Source: Streptomyces rubiginosohelvolus (GTDB taxonomy: Bacteria > Actinomycetota > Actinomycetes > Streptomycetales > Streptomycetaceae). Taken from it: 64,000 nt of DNA. The notes beneath the pieces are model-generated. The model worked only from the letters and a program-made list of their open reading frames with translations. It had not been told where the DNA came from and made no database searches. Position numbers and translations under genes: made by a program. Every line of letters starts with the position of its first letter. Positions within the stretch are counted from its first letter, which is position 1. The DNA lies in contig NZ_BMTW01000001.1 in assembly GCF_014649875.1 (NCBI RefSeq), positions 1,116,001-1,180,000 of the forward strand, read 5' to 3'. This document shows positions 34,299 to 42,409 of this stretch, in pieces.

Positions 34299-36563
34299 AT
34301 GCCGTCGTCACCGACCCGCACGGGCCCGGAAGCCGCCCCGCGCCGGGGTGCGCTGCGCCGCACCGGCGAATGGTGCGCCCGGCACTTCGTGACCGTCCTC
34401 GTCCTGTGGGTGGCCGCGCTCGCCGGGCTCCAGGTCCTCCAGCATGCGTACGGCGGCGACTACTCCGACGACTTCTCGCTCCCCGGCACCCAGTCCCAGG
34501 AGGGCCTCGACGTTCTGAAGGCGCACGCCCCGCAGGCGGGCGGCTACAGCGCCCAAGTCGTCCTGCACGACCCGGACAAGCCGCTCACCTCCGTCTCGGA
34601 CCAGGTCGCGACCGCCGTCACCGACCTCGAGAAGCTCCCGGACGTGCTCTCCGCGCAGAGCCCGCTGCCGTCGGACGGCTCCGCCCCGCCCCCACCACCC
34701 GACCCGAACACCGGGCCGCTCTCCACGGACCAGAAGACCGCCTACATCACCGTCCGGTTCAGCGTGCAGCCCTCCACGCTCGACGCGTCCTATCTGGACG
34801 GGGTCGACGACGCGGTGCAGCCGCTGCGGTCGGCCGGGGTGACGGTGGAGTACGGCGGATCGCTCGGCGAACTGGCCCGGCCCGAGCCGAGCGACCGCAC
34901 CAGCGAGGCGATCGGCTTCGGGGTGGCGATCGTGGTCCTGCTGATCGGCTTCGGCAGTCTGCTGGCCGCCGTGCTGCCGCTGGTCACCGCGCTGGTCTGC
35001 GCCCTGTGCGGGCTGGCGCTGCTCGGCCTCTTCGCCGCCGCCGCGACCTTCGCGACCGTCTCCCCGACGCTCGCCACGATGATCGGCATCGGCGTCGGCA
35101 TCGACTACGCCCTCTTCCTGGTCACCCGGCACCGGCAGAACCTCGTCGACGGCCAGGACCCGGTGACCGCCGCCGGGAACGCCGCCGCCACCAGCGGGCA
35201 CGCCGTGCTGCTCTCCGGCTGCACGGTGATCATCGCGCTGTCGGGGCTGTGGGTCTCCGGGATCGGGTTCATCGGCAAGCTCGGCCTGGCCGCCGCGGTC
35301 ACCGTCGTCACCGCGGTGGCGGGCGCCCTCACCCTCGTACCGGCGGTCCTCGGTCTGATCGGCCGCCGCATCGACCGCGTACGGGTACGGAAACCGGTGG
35401 CCGAGACCGTACCGGCCCCCGAGGGCGCGGAGCCCGGCGGCTGGCACCGGTACGCGCAGCGGGTGGAGCGGCGGCCCTGGTGGTTCCTGGCCGGCGGGGT
35501 GGTGCTGCTGGCCGTCCTGTCCTTCCCGGTCTTCTTCATCCAGCTCGGTCACATCGGCGACGGCGCCGACCCGAAGTCGTTCACGGACCGGCGCGCCTAC
35601 GACCTGATGTCGAGCGCCTTCGGCCCCGGCTCGAACGGCCCGCTGACCGTGGTCATCGACCAGAGCAAGGTGTCGTCCGGCGACCGGTCCGCCCTCGCCG
35701 ACCAGGCGCAGAAGGCGCTGACCGGGGTGTCCGACGCCGAGGTGATCACCCCGCTGACCGCCACGTCGGACGGCGACGTGCTGACCGCCACCGCCTACTC
35801 GGTGGCCGCCCCGCAGGACGAGCGGACGACCTCCCTGACGAACCGGCTCACCGACGACGTCCTGCCCCAGGCCGTCTCCGGCTACGACGCGAGCACGTAC
35901 GTCACCGGTACGACCGCCGCCCAGGTCGACTTCCTGGACATCGTCTCCAGCCGGCTCCCGCTGATCATCGCGGTCGTCGTGGGCCTGGCGTTCCTGGTGA
36001 TCCTGGCCGTCTTCCGGGGCCTGCTCGTCGCGGTGAAGGCCGCCGTGCTCAACGTGCTGTCGATCGCCGCCTCGTACGGGGTCGTGGTGGCGGTCTTCCA
36101 GTGGGGCTGGGGCGGCCCGGCACTCGGGGTCTCGGGAGACGTCCCGATCGAGAGCTATGTCCCGATGATGATGTTCGCGATCGTCTTCGGGCTGAGCATG
36201 GACTACGAGATCTTCCTGCTCTCCCGTATCCACGAGGCGTGGGTGCGCACCGGGGACCCGCGCGCGAGCGTGGCACACGCGCTGGAGATCACCGCCCGGG
36301 TCATCACCTGCGCGGCGCTGATCATGGTGAGCGTCTTCGCCGCGTTCGTCATCAGCGACAACATCGTGGTGAAGATGCTGGGCCTGGGGCTCGCCGCCAG
36401 TGTGCTCATCGACGCCACCGTCGTACGGCTGCTGCTGGTCCCGGCGGTGATGACCCTGCTGGGCCGGGCCGCCTGGTGGATCCCCGGACCGCTGGACCGG
36501 ATCCTGCCGCACCTGGACGCCGAGGGAAGCGCGGAGCCGCCCGCACGGACCGTTCAGAAGTGA
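34299..36563 (+). CDS. MMPL/RND-family lipid or drug transporter
   Basis: A 754-residue transporter. The N-terminal helix is FVTVLVLWVAALAGLQVLQ, then a periplasmic domain (residues ~50-205), a five-helix block with the family motif GIGVGIDYALFLVTRHRQ, a second extracytoplasmic domain (residues ~430-570), and a second helix block with MMMFAIVFGLSMDYEIFLLSR. This two-fold RND layout is that of MmpL/YdfJ proteins, which move lipids or hydrophobic compounds outward. The ATG at 34299 follows GGAGGCAGGAGAG; an in-frame TTG at 34206 has no ribosome site and is rejected. No partner gene is adjacent. Confidence 0.93.
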   Translation: MPSSPTRTGPEAAPRRGALRRTGEWCARHFVTVLVLWVAALAGLQVLQHAYGGDYSDDFSLPGTQSQEGLDVLKAHAPQAGGYSAQVVLHDPDKPLTSVSDQVATAVTDLEKLPDVLSAQSPLPSDGSAPPPPPDPNTGPLSTDQKTAYITVRFSVQPSTLDASYLDGVDDAVQPLRSAGVTVEYGGSLGELARPEPSDRTSEAIGFGVAIVVLLIGFGSLLAAVLPLVTALVCALCGLALLGLFAAAATFATVSPTLATMIGIGVGIDYALFLVTRHRQNLVDGQDPVTAAGNAAATSGHAVLLSGCTVIIALSGLWVSGIGFIGKLGLAAAVTVVTAVAGALTLVPAVLGLIGRRIDRVRVRKPVAETVPAPEGAEPGGWHRYAQRVERRPWWFLAGGVVLLAVLSFPVFFIQLGHIGDGADPKSFTDRRAYDLMSSAFGPGSNGPLTVVIDQSKVSSGDRSALADQAQKALTGVSDAEVITPLTATSDGDVLTATAYSVAAPQDERTTSLTNRLTDDVLPQAVSGYDASTYVTGTTAAQVDFLDIVSSRLPLIIAVVVGLAFLVILAVFRGLLVAVKAAVLNVLSIAASYGVVVAVFQWGWGGPALGVSGDVPIESYVPMMMFAIVFGLSMDYEIFLLSRIHEAWVRTGDPRASVAHALEITARVITCAALIMVSVFAAFVISDNIVVKMLGLGLAASVLIDATVVRLLLVPAVMTLLGRAAWWIPGPLDRILPHLDAEGSAEPPARTVQK

Positions 36564-36601
36564 TGCATGACACAGCGGGCGGAGGGAGCGCCTCCGCGTT
36601 C

Positions 36602-36607
36602 TAGGGT
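36602..36607 (+). promoter_or_regulatory. -10 box, leaderless start at 36614
   Basis: TAGGGT ends 6 bases before the ATG of the acyltransferase gene. Confidence 0.5.
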
Positions 36608-36613
36608 GTCAGG

Positions 36614-37699
36614 ATGCCTGCCCCTCTCACCTCCGAGCAGCCGCGCCCCACCGCCGCTGCCGCCGTCCCGGAGACCGGAAAGCCGCCTTCCGACGGCCGG
36701 GACCACTTCTTCGACAACGCGAAGTACCTGGCGATCGTGCTGGTGGCGATCGGACACGCGTGGGAGCCGCTGCCCTCCGGCCGCCTGGTGGAAGCCGCGT
36801 ACACCTTCGTCTACACGTTCCACATGCCCGTGTTCATCCTGATAGCGGGCTACTTCTCACGGAACTTCGAGCTGCGGCCGGACCGGGTGTGGAAGCTGGT
36901 CACCAGCCTCCTGGTGCCCTATGTCCTGTTCGAGGTGCTCTACACGCTCTTCGAGCGGGTGGCGGACAAGCCGGACTTCCCCCTCTCGCCGCTGTCGCCC
37001 TACTGGCTGCTGTGGTTCCTGCCGGCCCTGTTCCTCTGGCGGCTGTCCACCCCCCTCTGGCAGGCCGTGCGCTTCCCCGTGCTGGTCTCCCTCGCGATCG
37101 CCGCCCTCGCGACGGTGTCCCCGGACGCCGACGGGTCCCTCCAGATCCAGCGCATCCTGCAGTTCCTGCCGTTCTACGTCCTCGGCCTGCGGCTGCGCCC
37201 GGAGCACTTCCAGCTGCTGCGCTCCACCTGGGTGCGGATCGTCTCGGTGCCGGTGTTCGCCCTCGGGCTGCTCGTGGCGTACTGGCTGGTGCCCAGGACG
37301 TCCACCTCGTGGTTCTACCGCAAGAGCAGCACCGACCGGCTGGACATGGCCGAGTGGACCGGACCGACCGTCACCGTGCTGCTGTTCCTGGCCGCGATCG
37401 TGCTGGGCGCCTGCTTCCTCGCCTGGGTGCCGAAGGGCAGGAGCTGGATGACCGCGCTCGGCACCTGCACGCTGTACGGGTATCTGCTCCACGGCTTCGT
37501 CGTCCGGGGCCTGAAGTACGGCGGCTTCTACGACGACCCGTTCTTCGACACCACGCTGGGCACGGTCGCCGTGACCCTGGGCGCGATCGCCGTCATCACC
37601 CTGCTCTGCACGCCCCCGGTCCGGCGGCTGCTGCGCCCGTTGCTGGAGCCGCGCATGGCGTGGGCCCGGCAGAAGCCACCGGCCGCCCGGGCGTCCTGA
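36614..37699 (+). CDS. Membrane acyltransferase (Acyl_transf_3 family)
   Basis: A 361-residue membrane enzyme with about ten helices. The active-site region is FFDNAKYLAIVLVAIGHAW, with the conserved His, followed by YTFHMPVFILIAGYFSRNF. Later helices include PYWLLWFLPALFLW and the C-terminal LGTCTLYGYLLHGFVVRGL. The family O-acetylates sugars or other surface molecules, as in fucose 4-O-acetylase. The start has no ribosome site; a TAGGGT box 6 bases upstream indicates a leaderless mRNA. The target is not predictable. Confidence 0.87.
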   Translation: MPAPLTSEQPRPTAAAAVPETGKPPSDGRDHFFDNAKYLAIVLVAIGHAWEPLPSGRLVEAAYTFVYTFHMPVFILIAGYFSRNFELRPDRVWKLVTSLLVPYVLFEVLYTLFERVADKPDFPLSPLSPYWLLWFLPALFLWRLSTPLWQAVRFPVLVSLAIAALATVSPDADGSLQIQRILQFLPFYVLGLRLRPEHFQLLRSTWVRIVSVPVFALGLLVAYWLVPRTSTSWFYRKSSTDRLDMAEWTGPTVTVLLFLAAIVLGACFLAWVPKGRSWMTALGTCTLYGYLLHGFVVRGLKYGGFYDDPFFDTTLGTVAVTLGAIAVITLLCTPPVRRLLRPLLEPRMAWARQKPPAARAS

Positions 37700-37732
37700 G
37701 ACGCCACCGAACGGCCGGGCCGGGGCGGGGAC

Positions 37733-37933
37733 TCAGTGATCCGCGACGACGGTCCGGCCGAGCACCGCGACGTGCTCCAGGACGTCCTCCAGCGGATCGT
37801 CGATCTGGCCCGTCGCGATCAGGGCCACCTGCGGGCCGTTGTGGGAGTCGGTGTGCGTCTCGTCGGCGTGGGCGGTGGCGGGCAGCACGGACGCCACCAC
37901 CGTCACGCCTAACGCGGTCAGCTTCCTCTTCAT
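37733..37933 (-). CDS. Small secreted hypothetical protein
   Basis: A 66-residue protein with a clear signal peptide (MKRKLTALGVTVVASVLPATAHA) and a mature part of only ~43 residues that is acidic and His-rich (DETHTDSHNGPQ) and contains DDPLEDVLEHVAVLG. No cysteines or known domain. It lies between converging genes and has no partner. Confidence 0.7.
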   Translation of the reverse strand: MKRKLTALGVTVVASVLPATAHADETHTDSHNGPQVALIATGQIDDPLEDVLEHVAVLGRTVVADH

Positions 37934-38038
37934 GGCGCCGATCCTGGGGCCGGCCGGGCCCCGGGGCGGGGAGCGACGCCCGGCCCCGGCGCCTTGTTAC
38001 AGACAGTCACCTGACCGCGGGCGCCGGGGCCGTACGGG

Positions 38039-39610
38039 TCACGCCGCGCGGTTCTTCCGGCGCTGCGCGGCAGCCGCCCGCTCCTCGGGCGTCGGCACTC
38101 CGGGACGGCCGCGCCGGGCCGGGGCCCCGCCACCGCGCTTGGTGCCGCGGCCCATGAACGCGCCGCCGCCACCGCGGCCGGAGCGCTCCTTGGGCGGGGC
38201 GGTGACGACGACCGGGACACCGGAGGGCGCCTGCGCACCGGTGATCCGGCTCAGCTCGGCCTCGCCGGAACGGACCTGGGCGATCTGCGGGGTGATCCCG
38301 GCGTCCGCCATCAGCCGCGTCATCTCGCGGCGCTGGTTCGGCAGCACCAGCGTGACGACGCTGCCGGACTCCCCGGCGCGGGCGGTACGGCCACCGCGGT
38401 GCAGGTAGTCCTTGTGGTCGGTCGGCGGGTCCACGTTGACGACCAGGTCGAGGTTGTCGACGTGGATGCCGCGCGCCGCGACGTTGGTGGCGACCAGCAC
38501 CGTGACGTGCCCGGTCTTGAACCGCTCCAGGGTGCGGGTGCGCTGCGGCTGGGACTTGCCGCCGTGCAGCGCCGCCGCCCGGACTCCGCTCTGCAGCAGG
38601 TGGTCGGTGAGCTTGTCCACGGCGTGCTTGGTGTCCAGGAACATGATCACGCGGCCGTCGCGGGCGGCGATCTCCGTCGTGGTGGCGTACTTGTCGGCGC
38701 CCTGGACGTACAGCACGTGGTGCTCCATCGTCGTGACCGCGCCGGCGGCCGGGTCGACGGAGTGCACGACCGGGTCCTTCAGGTACGTACGCACCAGCAG
38801 GTCGACGTTGCGGTCCAGGGTGGCCGAGAAGAGCATCCGCTGCCCGTCCGGGTTCACCTGGTCGAGCAGCTCGGTGACCTGCGGCATGAAGCCCATGTCG
38901 GCCATCTGGTCGGCCTCGTCGAGGACGGTGATGGTGACCCGGTCCAGCCGGCAGTCGCCGCGCTCGATCAGGTCCTTGAGGCGGCCCGGGGTCGCGACGA
39001 CGACCTCGGAACCACCGCGCAGCGCGCTCGCCTGGCGGCCGATGGACATGCCGCCGACCACGGTGGCGAGGCGCAGCTTCAGCGGCCGGGCGTACGGGGT
39101 GAGCGCGTCGGTGACCTGCTGGGCCAGCTCCCGGGTGGGGACGAGGACCAGGGCGAGCGGGCGCTTGGCGTCGGCGCGGCGGCCGGCCGTGCGGGCCAGC
39201 AGCGCGAGGCCGAAGGCCAGGGTCTTGCCGGAGCCGGTGCGGCCGCGGCCCAGGACGTCCCGGCCGGCCAGCGAGTTCGGCAGGGTGGCCGCCTGGATCG
39301 GGAAGGGTACGGTCATGCCCTCGGCGGTCAGCGCCGCCTTCAGCGGTGCGGGCATCTCCAGTTCGCCGAAGGTCTCGGCGGCCGGGAGGGCCGGGGTGAT
39401 CGTCACCGGCAGGGCGAACTCGCCCTTGACGCCGGAGGGGGAACGGCGGCTGTACCCGCCGGACCGGCCCGAGCCGCCGGAGCGCTTGGGGCCGCCGCCG
39501 AAGCCCGCGGCCCGGCGCTCGCCGCCGCCACCGCCGGAGTAGCGGGGGGCGCCGCCGGAACGGGTCCGGGAGAACCGGTCGTTCGAGCGGGGTGTGCGTT
39601 CGCGATTCAT
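38039..39610 (-). CDS. DEAD-box RNA helicase
   Basis: A 523-residue ATP-dependent RNA helicase. An N-terminal Arg/Gly/Ser-rich tail (residues 1-70, GGGGGERR, RSGGSGRSGG) precedes the core. Motifs in order are the Q-motif FPIQAATLPN, motif I GRTGSGKT (an Arg-Thr start instead of AxTGSGKT), PTRELAQQ, TPGR, DEAD in LDEADQM, SAT, VATNVAARGIHV and HRGGRTARAG. The C-terminal RGG/Arg-rich tail should bind RNA. The ATG at 39610 has GAGGAGAGG upstream. It lies directly behind the cold-shock gene on the same strand, and such helicases unwind structured mRNA in the cold. Confidence 0.93.
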   Translation of the reverse strand: MNRERTPRSNDRFSRTRSGGAPRYSGGGGGERRAAGFGGGPKRSGGSGRSGGYSRRSPSGVKGEFALPVTITPALPAAETFGELEMPAPLKAALTAEGMTVPFPIQAATLPNSLAGRDVLGRGRTGSGKTLAFGLALLARTAGRRADAKRPLALVLVPTRELAQQVTDALTPYARPLKLRLATVVGGMSIGRQASALRGGSEVVVATPGRLKDLIERGDCRLDRVTITVLDEADQMADMGFMPQVTELLDQVNPDGQRMLFSATLDRNVDLLVRTYLKDPVVHSVDPAAGAVTTMEHHVLYVQGADKYATTTEIAARDGRVIMFLDTKHAVDKLTDHLLQSGVRAAALHGGKSQPQRTRTLERFKTGHVTVLVATNVAARGIHVDNLDLVVNVDPPTDHKDYLHRGGRTARAGESGSVVTLVLPNQRREMTRLMADAGITPQIAQVRSGEAELSRITGAQAPSGVPVVVTAPPKERSGRGGGGAFMGRGTKRGGGAPARRGRPGVPTPEERAAAAQRRKNRAA

Positions 39611-39798
39611 ACAGAACCTCTCCTCGATGGGCGCGTATCGAGGGATTCTTTTCGGGGAACAGACCGTGAACGGCACCCGGAATCGCAAGAACGAGCCGAT
39701 GAAATGACAAAAGAAAACGAAACCCGGCCGCCGGGAATCAGGTCACCGGACGCGGCTCCGTCGGGGGCCGCGCGCAGCGGGCCCCGGAAACGACAACG

Positions 39799-39834
39799 AG
39801 CTGGGGCCCGCACCCCAAGGTGCGGGCCCCAGCT
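39799..39834 (-). terminator. Strong hairpin terminator after the cold-shock gene
   Basis: Arms 39799-39814 and 39819-39834 form a perfect 16-bp stem with the tetraloop CCAA. It follows the cold-shock gene on the minus strand and separates it from the DEAD-box gene, so read-through to the helicase should be limited. Confidence 0.9.
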
Positions 39835-39854
39835 GCGCCGTGCTGCCTGAATGA

Positions 39855-40058
39855 TCAGGCGGGGACGATGTTCTCGGCCTGCGGGCCCTTCTGGCCCTGC
39901 GTGACGTCGAAGGTCACCTTCTGGCCTTCCTGCAGCTCACGGAAGCCGCTGGAGGCGATGTTGCTGTAGTGGGCGAAGACGTCGGCGCCGCCGCCGTCCT
40001 GCTCGATGAAGCCGAAGCCCTTTTCCGAGTTGAACCACTTCACGGTGCCAGTAGCCAT
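39855..40058 (-). CDS. CspA-family cold-shock protein
   Basis: A 67-residue cold-shock domain protein. RNP1 is KGFGFI and RNP2 is VFAHYS, followed by [17 protein letters not shown]. It would act as an RNA chaperone and transcription antiterminator. The ribosome site AAGGAG lies 9 bases before the ATG. Its leader is about 170 nt, as is typical of cold-shock mRNAs, and the gene ends in a strong terminator. Confidence 0.97.
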   Translation of the reverse strand: MATGTVKWFNSEKGFGFIEQDGGGADVFAHYSNIASSGFRELQEGQKVTFDVTQGQKGPQAENIVPA

Positions 40059-40243
40059 GTCATATCTCCTTTAAGGGCGCAGAGCCCGTGGGCCCGCACT
40101 GTGCGGACCCCACGTCGCCGCGATGATTACCCCGTCCGGAAGAAACAAGAACACCGGAAAGACAAAAGTGCGCCCGCCGACATCCGGTCGGCAGGAGCAC
40201 TTGAAGTTTTTGGGAACCACAACTGCAACTGAGATCAAGACTA
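40059..40243 (-). promoter_or_regulatory. Promoter and long 5' leader of the cold-shock gene
   Basis: On the minus strand TAGTCT (40238-40243) is a plausible -10 box, putting the transcription start near 40231 and giving a ~170-nt leader before the ATG at 40058. The leader is relatively AT-rich for this genome near its 5' end. No convincing -35 was found. Leaders of this length in cold-shock mRNAs often form temperature-sensitive structure. Confidence 0.5.
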
Positions 40244-40348
40244 GCACGACGACCCGGAAGAGGCAGTGCCCGAAATCACCGTCCGGGCCGGAACACGAAA
40301 AGCCTCATCGCACATTGCGCGAAATTCTGTGCTGCCGAAAACAGATAT

Positions 40349-40690
40349 TCAACGGGAACGGCCACGCAGCTCCTCGTTGAGGCGCAGCGCCTCCTCCAAC
40401 TGGTCCTCGAGGATGACGATGCGGCAGGCGGCCTCGATGGGCGTGCCGGCGTCGACCAGCTCGCGGGCGCGGGCGGCGATGCGCAACTGGTAGCGGGAGT
40501 AGCGGCGGTGACCGCCCTCGGACCGCAGCGGGGTGATCAGGCGGGCTTCGCCGATCGCCCGGAGGAACCCCGGCGTCGCACCGATCATCTCCGCGGCTCG
40601 CCCCATCGTGTAAGCGGGGTAGTCGTCGTCGTCGAGCCGGCCGGCGGCGTGCGAGGGGGTCTCCGGGGGCATCTGCACCTCTTCTGTCAC
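40349..40690 (-). CDS. MerR-like helix-turn-helix regulator
   Basis: A 113-residue protein with a single MerR-type DNA-binding domain (YTMGRAAEMIGATPGFLRAI, then GLITPLRS-like EARLITPLRSEGGHRRYSRYQL) and a C-terminal coiled coil (ILEDQLEEALRLNEELR). There is no effector domain. I chose the GTG at 40690; a farther GTG at 40750 would add 20 Arg/Pro-rich residues. A TAGGGT -10 box (40772-40777, minus strand) gives a leader of ~75 bases. It precedes the cold-shock gene but is separated by that gene's own promoter. Confidence 0.85.
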   Translation of the reverse strand: MTEEVQMPPETPSHAAGRLDDDDYPAYTMGRAAEMIGATPGFLRAIGEARLITPLRSEGGHRRYSRYQLRIAARARELVDAGTPIEAACRIVILEDQLEEALRLNEELRGRSR

Positions 40691-40872
40691 GCGCGGACCG
40701 GAGGAGCCGGGCGCCGTACGCCTGCGGGGTGCACCTCTGCTGCTTACCACTGTTTCCGTGACTGCACAAGAAACCCTAATCGCCCGGCAAGGGCATGTCT
40801 ATCGCGGCCGGAACAGATTCGGACGGCCGCGGAGGGCAGCGCGGATCGGCCCTCGTGGCCCTTCCGCGGATC

Positions 40873-40890
40873 ACTGACCGACCGGTCAGT
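40873..40890. promoter_or_regulatory. TetR-type operator-like palindrome
   Basis: ACTGACCGACCGGTCAGT has 7-bp perfect arms around GACC and resembles TetR-family operators. It abuts the -35 element at 40890-40895, so a bound protein would block that promoter. No TetR gene is in the window. Confidence 0.6.
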
Positions 40891-40919
40891 TGTCGTCGGG
40901 AGTACCGCGGGGCCATAAT
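40890..40919 (+). promoter_or_regulatory. Candidate promoter of the non-coding transcript
   Basis: TTGTCG (40890-40895) and CATAAT (40914-40919) are 18 bp apart, close to the sigma-HrdB consensus and unusually AT-rich for the region. Transcription would start near 40926. Confidence 0.55.
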
Positions 40920-40926
40920 GCACGCG

Positions 40927-40960
40927 TAGCCCTTCACGCATCCCCCGTCGTGAAGGGCTA
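40927..40960 (+). other. 12-bp hairpin at the 5' end of the candidate RNA
   Basis: TAGCCCTTCACG pairs perfectly with CGTGAAGGGCTA around a 10-base C-rich loop. Confidence 0.75.
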
Positions 40961-41089
40961 CACCCCTGTCCGGAGCCGGTTCGCGGCCCGCGCCCGGAGC
41001 CGGTTCGCAGCCGGGCCGGCGAGCGGGCCGGGAGCCTGCTCAAGGCTCGTACGAAGCCTGTTCCGGGCGCGGCGGGGCACAGGATCATT

Positions 41090-41133
41090 CACGGGCAAGG
41101 GACTCCCCTCGTGGTCCCCTGCCCGTGTTTTTT
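41090..41133 (+). terminator. Intrinsic terminator with T-run
   Basis: Arms 41090-41102 and 41115-41127 form 12 pairs with one A-C mismatch and are followed at once by six T's (41128-41133). A classical stem plus T-run is rare in Streptomyces and points to real termination on the plus strand, although no plus-strand gene lies upstream. Confidence 0.8.
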
Positions 41134-41149
41134 CGAGTTAACAGTGACG

Positions 41150-41155
41150 TAGAGT
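41150..41155 (+). promoter_or_regulatory. -10 box upstream of the XRE gene
   Basis: TAGAGT, in the AT-rich stretch AGTTAACAGTGACG-TAGAGT, would start transcription near 41162 and give a ~40-base leader. Confidence 0.45.
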
Positions 41156-41202
41156 GTTTGCGCAAGCTCAGTTCCGACTCCGAGGTGATCGTGGAGGCCC
41201 GG

Positions 41203-41715
41203 ATGGCCATGGACGACGGCGACGAACGCGGTCCGGAACCCGTCGACGCCCCCGGCCCGGGTGAGCTGCCCCGCCTCGACTCGCTGCGGGAAAAGGTCGA
41301 GTACATGGTCGAGAAGACCTTCCCCGGCCAGAAGATCTCGGGCCGGGTCTTCGCCGAACTGGTCCGCGACCGCGGCGGCTCGCTGTCGCACAGCTACTTC
41401 TCCAACATCCTGGCCGGCAAGGTCACCCAGCCCTCCGAGGACATCCTCAAGGCCCTCGGGCTGGGGTTCGGAGTGGACTGGCGCTTCTTCAAGGAGGAGT
41501 CCGAGGTCGTCGACGACGTCGTCGCCGGGCTCCAGTTCCTGGCCAAACGGCGCACCGGGGAGATCAGCGGCGTGGCCGGCCGGGGCCTGGACGACGACGG
41601 GCTCCCGCCGGAACTGCTGCGGTTCGCCCTGTCCCTGCTGGAGGACGCCGCCCGCGAGAAGGACGACCCCGGGAACGGGGAAGCGGGCGGAGCGGTGGCA
41701 GAGATTCCGCGGTGA
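41203..41715 (+). CDS. XRE-type helix-turn-helix regulator
   Basis: A 170-residue cytoplasmic protein. After an acidic leader, a helix-turn-helix of the type paired with ImmA/IrrE peptidases occupies residues ~45-100 (GRVFAELVRDRGGSLSHSYF, SNILAGKVTQPSEDILKAL). The C-terminal ~70 residues form acidic helices (EVVDDVVAGLQFL, LPPELLRFALSLLEDA). I chose ATG 41203 because GGAGG is 5 bases upstream. The next gene is an ImmA/IrrE peptidase; in known pairs such as ImmR/ImmA and DdrO/IrrE that enzyme cleaves the XRE repressor, so this protein is the likely substrate. That is inference. Confidence 0.85.
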   Translation: MAMDDGDERGPEPVDAPGPGELPRLDSLREKVEYMVEKTFPGQKISGRVFAELVRDRGGSLSHSYFSNILAGKVTQPSEDILKALGLGFGVDWRFFKEESEVVDDVVAGLQFLAKRRTGEISGVAGRGLDDDGLPPELLRFALSLLEDAAREKDDPGNGEAGGAVAEIPR

Positions 41716-41741
41716 AGCATTCTCCCGCGGGCCCGGCAGCG

Positions 41742-41747
41742 TAGCGT
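41742..41747 (+). promoter_or_regulatory. -10 box, leaderless start of the ImmA/IrrE gene
   Basis: TAGCGT ends 7 bases before the ATG at 41755, so the peptidase can be expressed independently of the XRE gene. Confidence 0.55.
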
Positions 41748-41754
41748 CTTCGTC

Positions 41755-42342
41755 ATGTCCCTGCGGAAACTGCGGAAAGAGTGCGAGGCGGGGCTCGCCG
41801 ACCTGCCCCTCCCGGTTCCCTTCACCCTGGACGGGCTCGTCGCGAACATGGAGGAGGCGAGCGGGCGCACGATCCGGCTGCACGAGATGCCGGACCGCCT
41901 CGCCCGCGTCAACGCCGCCTGCGGGCTGCGCCTGAAGGCGGGCGGTACCAGCCTGGTCCTCTACCGCCGCAGGCCGACCGCGTACCAGACCCAGCACGTG
42001 ATCCTGCACGAGCTGTGCCACGAGTGGTTCGACCACGGCACGACGCTCGACGCGGAGCGGCTGCGCACGCTCCTGCCGGTCTTCGACACCTCGCTGATCG
42101 CCCGGATGATCTCCCCGGCGGCCGCCGAGTCCTTCGCCTCCGGCGGCGGCATCGTCCAGGCCCGCGCCCAGTACGACACCCACGACGAACGCATGGCCGA
42201 ATTCGGTGCCTCCCTGATCCCCCGGATGGCCCGGGACCTCACCACCGATGACATGGTGGGGCGGCTGGACAACTCCCTGTCCCGCCCGGTGGCCCACCGG
42301 AGGCGCGGCCTCTTCCCCGGAAGACGGTCAGGCGGCACCTGA
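41755..42342 (+). CDS. ImmA/IrrE-family metallopeptidase
   Basis: A 195-residue zinc peptidase. The HExxH motif is in ILHELCHEWFDH (near residues 85-95), and a third ligand is probably provided by the acidic helix after ERMAEFGASLI. The N-terminal part carries LPFTLDG-type residues (LPVPFTLDGLVANMEEASGR, ending there) and the C-terminus is Arg-rich. The family cleaves XRE repressors in response to damage, as IrrE does with DdrO. It starts 39 bp after the XRE gene with its own leaderless promoter. Confidence 0.88.
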   Translation: MSLRKLRKECEAGLADLPLPVPFTLDGLVANMEEASGRTIRLHEMPDRLARVNAACGLRLKAGGTSLVLYRRRPTAYQTQHVILHELCHEWFDHGTTLDAERLRTLLPVFDTSLIARMISPAAAESFASGGGIVQARAQYDTHDERMAEFGASLIPRMARDLTTDDMVGRLDNSLSRPVAHRRRGLFPGRRSGGT

Positions 42343-42409
42343 CACGTGCCACCGGTCTCCGCCCGCGGGCCCCACCCCCGCATCCCCGACCCCGAGGACG
42401 AACACCGCC

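Larger units (their letters stand above)
40926..41133 (+). ncRNA. Candidate small RNA or attenuated leader of the XRE/ImmA operon
   Basis: A ~208-nt transcript is inferred between the promoter at 40890-40919 and the terminator at 41090-41133. It starts with a 12-bp hairpin (40927-40938 with 40949-40960), carries two direct copies of CCGGAGCCGGTTCGC, a short hairpin at 41044-41058 and the terminator stem. No credible ORF with a ribosome site lies within it. It may be a free-standing small RNA or a leader that must be antiterminated to express the XRE operon 70 bp downstream. It does not look like 6S, SRP or tmRNA. Confidence 0.45.
40691..41202 (+). other. 512-bp gap upstream of the XRE/ImmA operon
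   Basis: There is no convincing protein gene here. The stretch holds, from left to right, the promoter of the MerR-like gene (minus strand), an 18-bp palindrome, a promoter, a hairpin, direct repeats, a terminator with a T-run, and a second promoter for the XRE gene. Details are listed separately. Confidence 0.7.

Noticed and set aside
40890..41141. An 83-codon frame through the candidate small RNA
   Set aside because: It starts with TTG, has no ribosome site, contains the terminator and is Arg/Ser-rich without similarity to a known protein.
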